Positions 56,907 through 64,000 of a DNA stretch of 64,000 nt are shown here, piece by piece. The translations under genes were made by a program, and so were the position numbers. Source of the DNA: Candidatus Daviesbacteria bacterium (GTDB taxonomy: Bacteria; Patescibacteria; Microgenomatia; Daviesbacterales; UBA10151). The notes below the pieces were generated by a model that saw nothing but the letters and a program-made list of their open reading frames with translations, was not told where the DNA came from and ran no database searches. How positions within the stretch are numbered: position 1 is the stretch's first letter; each line of letters starts with the position of its first letter. The stretch covers positions 25,694-89,693 of the forward strand of contig JAUSHE010000014.1 in assembly GCA_030648435.1 (NCBI GenBank), read 5' to 3'.

Positions 56907-58406
56907 ATGGCTAATAGTCAATCTTTACAAGAGAAAGTTATTAAAGGTAGCATAATTACTCTTCTGTTAACTTTGGTAGGTTCAATCTTTGCTTATGCAA
57001 TAAGGGTTTTATACTCCCATAACTTGAGTGTAGAAAATTACGGCTTATTTTATGCAGTTTTTGGTCTATTCAGTTTGTTTACAGTCTATACGGATTTAGG
57101 TTTTGGATTTTCAATGGTATATTTTTTGCCAAAATATATTAAATTAAAAAATTATTCAAGAGCTTGGAATATTTTTATATATAGTCAAGTGATTTCTTTG
57201 ACGATGTCAATAATTATCTCACTTATCCTAGTTAGAATGGCACCGTTTCTTGCACGAAACTACTTTAAAGTGGCCAGTTCAGAGATTATTATTTATATTT
57301 TATGTGTTTATCTCATATCTTTCACGATTATTAATGGGTTAATTCAGGTCTATAGTGGGATGCAAAAAGAAAGATATTATTCTTCAATAACAGCTTTCAG
57401 ATGGTTTTTAACATTACTCTTCTCCGCCCTTTTTTTGATATCAGGTTTCTCTAATATAACTTTTTATGCTGTAGCCTGGGTTTTAGGTCATGTATTAACA
57501 GCGACGATTTTCCTGATCTTGTTATTTTATAAACATTCATTTTTGACCCAAAATAAGATTGTATGGGAAGGTGCAATTTTTAGACAGATGTTTGCAGTAG
57601 CTTTACCTGCGATTTTAGAAACTTTTGTTAGTTCTATTGCGACAACGACTGATACATTCTTTTTAACCTTATTTAAAGGAGTTAAGGAAGTGGGTATCTA
57701 TAATATAATTTATCCACTTGCATTTATCCCTATTATACTACTTGCTCCGATTAATACTCTTTTGCTTCCTTTAGTTTCGCACATGATGGTAGATGAGAAG
57801 GATAAGCTGAAGTATTTAATAAATAGGATATTGGAAATAGTGCCTTTTGTTGGATTATATTTTGCTTTATTTATTATGATGTTTCCATCATCTATTGTAA
57901 GATTAATTTTTGGAGAAAAATGGGTTGGATTGGTGGAAACGCCTTTGACTATTTTGTCCTTAGGGACAATAGTAATGCTAATGAATGGAATCTTAGGAAT
58001 TGTTACCTTAGGTACCGGGAAAATTAGAGAAAAGTTGAAAGCTACAGCCGTTGTAGCAGTAATCGGTATTAGTCTTAATGCGTTACTGATTTGGTACTAT
58101 GGACTCTTGGGAGCTGTTATCACAGTAGGTGTGGTTGCTTTATTGGTAAGCTTTTTTCTTATAAGGATTATTAAATCTGTAGTGCCTTTTACAATACCTT
58201 ATCTGTTTTACCTAAAGCTATTAACCTTTGCTTTTACTGTCTATCTGGCAGTAAGATTAACGGGAATTAATTCACATAAATGGCCAGAATTTATTTTGTT
58301 AGGATGCTTATATACTGTAATTTATTTTATTTTTGGATATTTTATGAAAATATACGATAAAAAACTGTTGCAGATGGTATTGCCCAGAAAAAAAGTTTTA
58401 TCTTAA
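56907..58406 (+). CDS. Wzx-like polysaccharide flippase (MOP superfamily)
   Basis: A 499-residue membrane protein with 12-14 helices. It begins IIKGSIITLLLTLVGSIFAYA followed by the RVLYSHNLSVENYGLFYAV block, the Wzx/RfbX N-terminal signature. Length is normal. It should flip an undecaprenyl-linked glycan to the outside of the cytoplasmic membrane. It is the only flippase found in the window, so it may serve the whole island. A Wzy polymerase is not obvious. Confidence 0.88.
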   Translation: MANSQSLQEKVIKGSIITLLLTLVGSIFAYAIRVLYSHNLSVENYGLFYAVFGLFSLFTVYTDLGFGFSMVYFLPKYIKLKNYSRAWNIFIYSQVISLTMSIIISLILVRMAPFLARNYFKVASSEIIIYILCVYLISFTIINGLIQVYSGMQKERYYSSITAFRWFLTLLFSALFLISGFSNITFYAVAWVLGHVLTATIFLILLFYKHSFLTQNKIVWEGAIFRQMFAVALPAILETFVSSIATTTDTFFLTLFKGVKEVGIYNIIYPLAFIPIILLAPINTLLLPLVSHMMVDEKDKLKYLINRILEIVPFVGLYFALFIMMFPSSIVRLIFGEKWVGLVETPLTILSLGTIVMLMNGILGIVTLGTGKIREKLKATAVVAVIGISLNALLIWYYGLLGAVITVGVVALLVSFFLIRIIKSVVPFTIPYLFYLKLLTFAFTVYLAVRLTGINSHKWPEFILLGCLYTVIYFIFGYFMKIYDKKLLQMVLPRKKVLS

Positions 58407-58411
58407 TTCTT

Positions 58412-59269
58412 ATGATCATTGATAAATTAAATTCATTCCTCGCTATTTTAAACCATCCAATGAATAAAAGTAAAAAATTTAATACAATTGGAAAGATTCT
58501 TTGGTGGAAAGTTAATCAATTATTTTTTCATTTGCCTGCTATAGTAACTTTCAACAATAATAAAATGCAGTTTATTTGTCCTCCCGCAAGTTCATATGGT
58601 AGTTTAGTAGTGTATTGCAACCTTCCAGAATATCCAGAAATGGTTTTTTTGGAAAAAATATTAAAATCTAATAGTATATTTATTGATGTTGGAGCTAATA
58701 TAGGTGTTTATACAATTTTAGCTGCTGCAAAAATAAAAAAGGGAAAAATTTATTCATTTGAACCGATACCCTCTGTCTTGAATATTTTGTATCAAAATAT
58801 CCGGATTAATAATGCGAACGATAGAGTAAAGGTTATAGAAAAAGTAGTTTCTGATAAAAATGGGAATGAGAAATTTGTAATACAAGATATTTCCGAATAC
58901 AGTCACATCTCTTCAAATCAAACTTCAAAATCTGTATTAATGCCTTCTGTTAAATTAGATGATTTTTGCGACAAAGAGAAAATTAGTTTTATTGATGTTG
59001 TTAAAATAGATGTAGAAGGTGAAGAATTAAAAGTTTTGAGAGGTCTAGAAAATTATTTAAAATCAGGTAAAGTTGGAGTTTTAATCATAGAGTTTAATTC
59101 AAATCAAGTTATAGATTATCTTAAAAAATTTAAATATACGGTATTTAAGATAAACAAAAAACTGGACTTAGAAGAAATCAAAAAAGACGATCAATCTGTA
59201 AATCTTGTTGCATTCTTAAAGAAGGATTTGGTTGATATAGAAAAGAATTTGAAAACCTCTACTTTTTAG
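58412..59269 (+). CDS. FkbM family methyltransferase
   Basis: A 285-residue protein with an N-terminal extension of about 85 residues. The FkbM SAM motif IDVGANIGVYTILAA (91-105) follows, then YSFEPIPSVLNILYQNI and VDVVKIDVEGEELKVL, both family hallmarks. FkbM enzymes often O-methylate sugars in glycan loci. The stop overlaps the convergent GT2's stop (TTAG). Confidence 0.87.
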   Translation: MIIDKLNSFLAILNHPMNKSKKFNTIGKILWWKVNQLFFHLPAIVTFNNNKMQFICPPASSYGSLVVYCNLPEYPEMVFLEKILKSNSIFIDVGANIGVYTILAAAKIKKGKIYSFEPIPSVLNILYQNIRINNANDRVKVIEKVVSDKNGNEKFVIQDISEYSHISSNQTSKSVLMPSVKLDDFCDKEKISFIDVVKIDVEGEELKVLRGLENYLKSGKVGVLIIEFNSNQVIDYLKKFKYTVFKINKKLDLEEIKKDDQSVNLVAFLKKDLVDIEKNLKTSTF

Positions 59270-60201
59270 TTGTTTTTCCTAATAATACTTTTAACAATAT
59301 ATTTAGGCCGTTGTTTTACTTCCTCAAAAATTTTACCGATATACTCACCTAATATGCTAAGTCCTAATAGTTGAACAGATCCCAGAAAAAGTACAGCAAT
59401 TAAAACTGTGCTTATGCCCGGAGGGGTATAGGGTAAAATTAATCGAAGAATGATCTGCAGGATTATTGCGCCTAATGCAATAAAAAAAACTAATAATGAA
59501 AGGACAGTCATTAGTTGTAACGGAATATAAGAGAAAGAAAATATTCCTTTTGTTGCCCAATGGAAATTCCGCAGAAGATTATTGGTTGTTTTACCAAACA
59601 TACGCTCTGGTCTAGTATAAGGAATTCCAACTTGTTTAAAACCAACCCATGCCCGTAATCCTCTTAAAAACCTATCCCGCTCTGGAAATAGTTTGAGCGC
59701 TTCTACCACCTTTCTATCTATCAAAGAGAAATCACCGGCATCAAGAGGCATGCGGACATAAGACATTTTATTAAAAATTCTATAAAATAGTTTATATGCG
59801 AGTTGCATCCATAACGGAGCTTCTCTTTGAACCCGTATCCCATATATTACATCATAACCTTCCTGCCATTTTTGATACAGCTTTTCAATAGTTTCCGGTG
59901 GATCCTGCAGGTCTCCATCCAGGAGAACAACAGCATCTCCTTCCGCTATATCCATACCGCTTGTAAAAGCCATCTGGGAACTAAAATTTCTTGAATGATT
60001 AACCCCTATAACACGAGAATCTTTCTTTACGATCTTCCTAATGACTTCTTCGGTATTATCGGGACTACCGTCATTTACAAAAATAATTTCATAATCTACA
60101 CCTATTTTTTTAAAAACAGCGACCAATCTCCTGTGCATTATGGGGATTGCCTGTCCGTCTTTATAGCAAGCAATAATTGCAGATATTTTCTTTTTATTCA
60201 T
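59266..60201 (-). CDS. GT2, undecaprenyl-phosphate glycosyltransferase (GtrB/ArnC-like)
   Basis: A 311-residue enzyme with SAIIACYKDGQAI, FVNDGSPDNT and the metal site LLDGDLQDPPE (Asp95, Asp97). Two C-terminal membrane helices (about 230-260 and 268-292) follow, and the end has the EYIGKIFEEVKQRP motif of GtrB/ArnC/DPM-like proteins. It transfers a sugar from NDP-sugar to undecaprenyl phosphate, making a donor for GT-C enzymes. It overlaps the next gene by four bases. Confidence 0.9.
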   Translation of the reverse strand: MNKKKISAIIACYKDGQAIPIMHRRLVAVFKKIGVDYEIIFVNDGSPDNTEEVIRKIVKKDSRVIGVNHSRNFSSQMAFTSGMDIAEGDAVVLLDGDLQDPPETIEKLYQKWQEGYDVIYGIRVQREAPLWMQLAYKLFYRIFNKMSYVRMPLDAGDFSLIDRKVVEALKLFPERDRFLRGLRAWVGFKQVGIPYTRPERMFGKTTNNLLRNFHWATKGIFSFSYIPLQLMTVLSLLVFFIALGAIILQIILRLILPYTPPGISTVLIAVLFLGSVQLLGLSILGEYIGKIFEEVKQRPKYIVKSIIRKNN

Positions 60202-60713
60202 CTCCGTAAATTAATATACCATGGTTTACTCTCATTAACCATCTTTTCTACTAGAGCAGATATCTCCTCTTTTGTATTTGGCCACTTAGATTCAATGTTG
60301 TTTAATATTGACATAACTGCTTTGTCTTCTTGGGCCCAATGGGAAATCCCGTCATGTTTATAGTCCTTATTTCTTCCGGAGCCAACCAATCTAACCGGAA
60401 TACTTTCATGATGTAAATAATTTCTAAGTGTTTCAAAAGGTCTGTAAATAAGAAATGGGGTGATGGAATAAACAAACGGTATCTTGTTTTGCAGAGCCAG
60501 GCCAATGGCTACTCCAATCATTGCTTGTTCTGCAGCACCCACATTGATAAAGCGTTCTGGAAAGTCTCTTTTGATAAAGTCGAACATTTTATACCCCAGA
60601 TCGCCTGTTATTACCCAAATATTGTGATTTTTTAACATTTGATTATAAAGTTCATAAGCAAACCAGCCACGTAACGAATCGTGTCGGTATTTAAGTGGTA
60701 ATCTTTTTATCAT
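60198..60713 (-). CDS. Transketolase pyrimidine-binding subunit, minimal form
   Basis: A 171-residue protein corresponding only to the pyrimidine-binding (middle) domain of transketolase. The cofactor-activating Glu is in VGAAEQAMIGVAIG, and a FVYSITPFLIYRPFE stretch follows. The usual two-gene C subunit is about 310 residues with a second, C-terminal domain that is missing here; the gene ends at a clean stop without a frameshift remnant downstream. With the next gene it should make one TPP site. A ketol-transfer role in sugar-chain synthesis is likely. Confidence 0.82.
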   Translation of the reverse strand: MIKRLPLKYRHDSLRGWFAYELYNQMLKNHNIWVITGDLGYKMFDFIKRDFPERFINVGAAEQAMIGVAIGLALQNKIPFVYSITPFLIYRPFETLRNYLHHESIPVRLVGSGRNKDYKHDGISHWAQEDKAVMSILNNIESKWPNTKEEISALVEKMVNESKPWYINLRR

Positions 60714-61429
60714 TCCAGTTCCTTCAGGGCAAGAGAGTATTCGGGTTCGGTCATAATTTTGTAATGAGCATCAAGACCTCGTAAGAAAGATAAGCGGTCA
60801 ACCCGGGTGCTGGCCAAGACCACTAAAGGTTTTGTTTGACTTTTAGATCTTAATGCTCTGCGCAACTTTTCCTGATTATGACCGTTAATCTCTGTAATTT
60901 TACATCCAAAAGCCTTAAATCTTCTTGGTAAGAGCTTGACGTCAATCTTGTCATAAGCTCCGTAGCCGTTGATGCTCACTACTACTTTTAGGTTATTAAG
61001 TTTTTGTTCAGATGCTATTCTGATTGATTCCCATATACTGCCTTCTGTACATTCACCATCTGAAGTTATACAGTATACATCTTTACTTTTGTCGGCAATC
61101 GCCATACCGACAGCTATGGGTAATCCTTGACCTAATGATCCTGTAGAGGCATATATTCCATTTGATAAATCTCTATTAGGATGAACGCCGTGTTTGAGGT
61201 AAAGGTCTTCCGCATTTTTATTTTCATATTTTTCCAGAATTACATAAAGGGCTACACCTGCATGTCCGTTTGATAATATTACCGGATCACTTTTTCCCCT
61301 TAGATGATATATGGTATCCAGGATTTCTAATATGCTAAGACATGAGCCTATATGGCTCAGTTTATGTTTAAAGCTAATATCTATGATTCTTTTAATTAAG
61401 ATTTTGTTACTTTTATTTATTATCTTCAT
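60710..61429 (-). CDS. Transketolase TPP-binding subunit
   Basis: A 239-residue protein matching the N-terminal (pyrophosphate) domain of transketolase. It has LSHIGSCLSILEIL, ILSNGHAG, a TGSLGQGLPIAVGMA loop, and the TPP/metal motif TSDGECTEGSIWE followed by VVSINGYG. It is about 30 residues shorter than typical N subunits. It overlaps the partner gene by four bases (ATGA type) and the epimerase gene by 17. A carbohydrate-specific pair, not housekeeping transketolase, is likely. Confidence 0.86.
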   Translation of the reverse strand: MKIINKSNKILIKRIIDISFKHKLSHIGSCLSILEILDTIYHLRGKSDPVILSNGHAGVALYVILEKYENKNAEDLYLKHGVHPNRDLSNGIYASTGSLGQGLPIAVGMAIADKSKDVYCITSDGECTEGSIWESIRIASEQKLNNLKVVVSINGYGAYDKIDVKLLPRRFKAFGCKITEINGHNQEKLRRALRSKSQTKPLVVLASTRVDRLSFLRGLDAHYKIMTEPEYSLALKELE

Positions 61430-62267
61430 TCATTGTTTTCATCAAACCTCTTTTTAATGAATATTTAGGTAGCCAACCTAAGGATTTCAAAAGAGAGTTA
61501 TCAGCCTTCCAAGAAATGTTCGTATCATATATCCTTACTCTATTTATTTCAATGATCTTAATTTTTTTCCTAAATATTTTTTCTAAGGTTTTAATTACTT
61601 CATGATTTGTTGATTGAATACCTGTTCCAATATTTACGGCTCTCCCTTTTAACGTTTGTGCATTTTTTGCAACTTTTAAAATTCCATTAATATAATCATC
61701 AACATAAATCCAATCATGTACTCCACTGGCTAATTTCAAAATAGAATTATCCTGGAAAGATCTAATTGCTACCTGAATGAATTTATTTATATCATCGTGA
61801 GGACCGTAAACGCTGAAGGGTCTTGTTGTTACAACTGGTTTAGAATATTTTTTGGCATAAGCCCTGCATAGTAACGTAGCAGACGCCTTGGTAACACCGT
61901 AGAAAGTATCCGTATCCAATGAATCAGATTCAGACATCTGTTTACTCTTGGTGCCATATTCGGAGCTGGAGCCGGTATTAATAAAAGCCTCATAATTAAT
62001 ATTTGCTGTAGCATACAAAAGGTTTACAGTAGCTATTATATTTGCTCTGATTATTTCTAAATCATCGTTTTGTGAGTATTTATTACCGTAAGTTGCTAAA
62101 TGGAAAATGTAATTGGGAGAAAAAGCGGAAATTATTTGTTTTAATTTTTTTTGTTGATGTAAATAATTATGATGAATTGTTTTTACAATAAAACCTTTTT
62201 CGGTCAATTTTTTCCTTAAAGCTAAACCAATAAACCCGGATGATCCTGTTAATAAACATTTTTTCAT
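61413..62267 (-). CDS. NAD-dependent epimerase/dehydratase (SDR)
   Basis: A 284-residue extended SDR with TGSSGFIGLALRK (7-19), HLATYGNKYSQ, NTGSSSEYGTKS, and the catalytic FYGVTKASATLL. Conserved PFSVYGPHDD follows. The family reduces or epimerises NDP-sugars such as CDP-abequose or CDP-paratose precursors. It sits beside the transketolase pair and GT-C genes, suggesting it provides one of their sugars. One-base overlap with the membrane protein upstream. Confidence 0.84.
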   Translation of the reverse strand: MKKCLLTGSSGFIGLALRKKLTEKGFIVKTIHHNYLHQQKKLKQIISAFSPNYIFHLATYGNKYSQNDDLEIIRANIIATVNLLYATANINYEAFINTGSSSEYGTKSKQMSESDSLDTDTFYGVTKASATLLCRAYAKKYSKPVVTTRPFSVYGPHDDINKFIQVAIRSFQDNSILKLASGVHDWIYVDDYINGILKVAKNAQTLKGRAVNIGTGIQSTNHEVIKTLEKIFRKKIKIIEINRVRIYDTNISWKADNSLLKSLGWLPKYSLKRGLMKTMNEDNK

Positions 62268-63742
62268 TATTGTAATATAGATTCCAATTTAGCTACTTCC
62301 TTTTTAATATCAAGTTCAGTTTCTGATTCAACTAAGTAGAGATTGATATCTTTTATACCATGATAGGTTTTCACTTTTTTTAAACCTCTTTCAGATAATT
62401 CGTATGGTGAAAAAATTACAGACTCCTTTGGTAGGGTCACCTTGTTACTAGTCATTGTTATCCAAGTTATTGGTTTACAGAAGTAATACAGGCTTTGAGT
62501 TACCCAATTACGGGAATCGTATTGTAGGAATAGATACCTTTTTTTATTAGGAATGAAGTTGCAAAACTTTTGTATATCATACGAATATTCTGTTTCAGGT
62601 ATACGGTAAGATGCAAAACCAAACTCTGAAACAAAATACTTTATTGCAGAATAATAAATCATACCTAAAGACAACAGCGTTATAAGAAGAATACCTACTT
62701 TAGGTACTCTTTTAATAATTGCAAATTTTGAGGACAACCAAGAACCAATAAGTAGTCCAACCAATAAAATAATTGGATAGAATGGGGATGTGTATCTTGA
62801 GGGAATGAATTCAAGTATGCGGAATCTAGATTGCTGTATTATTATCATGCTTAAGTAGATAAGAATAGGGAAACTAAACAGAATAATTCTAGTAAGATAT
62901 TCTTTGCGCCAAGTAATTCTAGTTCCAAGCAGGATCATGACGGAAAGAGGTAGTAAAATATCATTAAGGATAAGTTTTATTCTAGCCAATGCGATATTGA
63001 GTATATTGACTCCTGCATACTGAGGATCATAATATCCGAATAAAGCGTGATTTAGTATAAAGTTACGGAATAAATAAAGAGAAATTGGAATAAGAGTAAA
63101 TATTGCAGCTAATATTATAAAATTGATAGAGAACTTTTTACTCTTATAATTAATAATGGAATAAATAACAAGCAATCCGGATAAAATTAAAGTTACTGTT
63201 ATTCCGGCGTATCTTGTTAATGGAATTAAAGAAGCTGGAATTAAGAATAACGCTACATATTTTTCTTTTTTTGTTTGAATAAAATTATCTAAAAACACTA
63301 AGGCTAAAATCCACCAAGCCATAAATTGAATATCAGCAAGAGAAACCCGAAGAATCAGAACCTGTACACTTGAAAAAAGAAGCAAAGAAGTGAAAATGAT
63401 TCTATCGGAGATTTTATTACTATATTTTTTTACTATCAAGTAACATGCAAATAAAGCAAGTAAAAAAGAAAATATTAAATAAGCTTTTTGTTCAGTTATA
63501 AACCCACCTGGTAAAATTTGAAGCATGTTATAGAAAATAGCTGTAAGAGGAGGCCATGGGTTTAAATGAATTAGAAATACATCCCAAAATCTAAATTTTT
63601 GAGCAGCCGAGGCAAATTGAATGAAGTAGACTGTATCACCGCTGAAATAGAATCCACGCATAAGAGAAAGGATATATAGAATGGGAAGCAATAAGGCTGC
63701 AAGAAAAGTTATCTGATGAATTAAAGTATTAATTCTGTTCAT
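62267..63742 (-). CDS. GT-C-like membrane glycosyltransferase
   Basis: A 491-residue polytopic protein with about 11 helices and a soluble tail of some 80 residues. After the first helix comes MRGFYFSGDTVYFIQFA, with Asp36 at the GT-C catalytic-acid position; a HLNPWPPLTAIFYNML stretch follows like the HPP region of GT39 enzymes. The donor is expected to be a polyprenyl-phosphate sugar. It overlaps the partial gene upstream by four bases. Confidence 0.75.
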   Translation of the reverse strand: MNRINTLIHQITFLAALLLPILYILSLMRGFYFSGDTVYFIQFASAAQKFRFWDVFLIHLNPWPPLTAIFYNMLQILPGGFITEQKAYLIFSFLLALFACYLIVKKYSNKISDRIIFTSLLLFSSVQVLILRVSLADIQFMAWWILALVFLDNFIQTKKEKYVALFLIPASLIPLTRYAGITVTLILSGLLVIYSIINYKSKKFSINFIILAAIFTLIPISLYLFRNFILNHALFGYYDPQYAGVNILNIALARIKLILNDILLPLSVMILLGTRITWRKEYLTRIILFSFPILIYLSMIIIQQSRFRILEFIPSRYTSPFYPIILLVGLLIGSWLSSKFAIIKRVPKVGILLITLLSLGMIYYSAIKYFVSEFGFASYRIPETEYSYDIQKFCNFIPNKKRYLFLQYDSRNWVTQSLYYFCKPITWITMTSNKVTLPKESVIFSPYELSERGLKKVKTYHGIKDINLYLVESETELDIKKEVAKLESILQ

Positions 63743-64000
63743 TTTAGTTTTTTAAAAGAAGTTAATGTCTTGTAACCGCAAAACAGTGCAGCAGCCACAA
63801 TTAATGAAACTATTAAGGTTATAGTTTTTTGAGGATAATCCCAATAGTATATAGATTTTATCCACCAAAAATCCGGAGTCCTTTCATAGATTTGAGTATG
63901 TAAATCCCAGAATCTCCAGGGATCAGTGATAGTTCCTCCATAAGTATTGTATTTAGCTCCAACCATAGCAGGTCCCAGGGGTGAGTAATAGGGAAGGTCT
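63739..64000 (-). CDS. C-terminal fragment of a membrane protein, cut by window edge
   Basis: The frame is open through the right-hand edge (11 codons upstream of the first in-window Met at 63966), so the 5' part lies outside the window. About 87 residues are visible: a soluble aromatic-rich stretch (TDPWRFWDLHTQIYERTPDFWWI split across loops), then one membrane helix near the C terminus and a KKLK end. This fits the tail of a polytopic glycan enzyme. It overlaps the next gene by four bases. Confidence 0.55.
   Translation of the reverse strand, partial: DLPYYSPLGPAMVGAKYNTYGGTITDPWRFWDLHTQIYERTPDFWWIKSIYYWDYPQKTITLIVSLIVAAALFCGYKTLTSFKKLK

Noticed and set aside
60198..60713. Frameshifted remnant of a full-length transketolase C subunit
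   Set aside because: The next 3' gene starts directly at its stop with a four-base overlap and no transketolase C-domain remnant is seen in any frame, so the short form appears genuine.

Overview
The window is AT-rich (roughly one third G+C by eye) and almost entirely coding. It reads as one 64-kb surface-glycan biosynthesis island. No rRNA, tRNA, CRISPR, transposase or integrase is visible, and no gap between genes exceeds about 90 bases. TGA is used as a stop (many ATGA stop/start overlaps), which excludes the recoded Gracilibacteria/Absconditabacteria code. Gene packing, AT content, the many lineage-style GT-C membrane proteins and apparently leaderless starts suggest a Candidate Phyla Radiation bacterium, perhaps Microgenomates. 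That placement is an inference from style, not from a marker gene.

Layout. (1) 2-24407, plus strand: about 20 tightly spaced genes, mostly multi-membrane GT-C glycosyltransferases (polyprenyl-phosphate-sugar dependent) with cytoplasmic GT2 and GT4 enzymes, two dolichol-phosphate-mannose-synthase-like GT2s, a DUF2304 protein and a GDP-fucose-synthase-like SDR. (2) 24404-27990, minus: Gfo/Idh oxidoreductase, UXS-like SDR, sugar C-methyltransferase, cupin. (3) 28077-30696, plus: a YdcF-like protein and a GT-C protein. (4) 30669-38838, minus: DUF5672 transferase, an unknown protein, SAM methyltransferase, RmlD, RmlC, a second C-methyltransferase, SDR, RfbF cytidylyltransferase and a GT2. This looks like a CDP- or dTDP-linked C-methyl deoxysugar module. 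(5) 38884-39744, minus: a lone TPR protein. (6) 39815-42259, plus: Gfo/Idh, NeuA-like CMP-sugar synthetase, SDR. (7) 42256-52177, minus: two Gfo/Idh enzymes, a large membrane protein, a methyltransferase, a WbpG/HisH/HisF-type amidotransferase set, a DegT aminotransferase and a CBS-SDR fusion. (8) 52227-59269, plus: NeuB, NeuC, ATP-grasp ligase, SDR, phosphoesterase, Wzx-like flippase, FkbM methyltransferase. (9) 59266-64000, minus: GtrB/ArnC-like GT2, a two-gene minimal transketolase, SDR, and two GT-C proteins, the last one cut by the window edge.

How the genes may work together. NeuC, NeuB and the NeuA-like enzyme form a nonulosonic (sialic/legionaminic-type) acid route. The WbpG/HisH/HisF set is the machinery known to convert N-acetyl groups of such sugars into acetamidino groups. 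RfbF, RmlC, RmlD and the C-methyltransferases make modified deoxyhexoses. Cytoplasmic GT2/GT4 enzymes would build a lipid-linked glycan, the Wzx-like protein would flip it, and three DPM1-like enzymes would charge polyprenyl phosphate with single sugars for the fourteen or so GT-C enzymes acting outside the membrane. Operon heads at strand switches share a compact layout, with the -10 box 6-10 bases before the start codon, implying leaderless or near-leaderless mRNAs. Convergent genes overlap at their stop codons.
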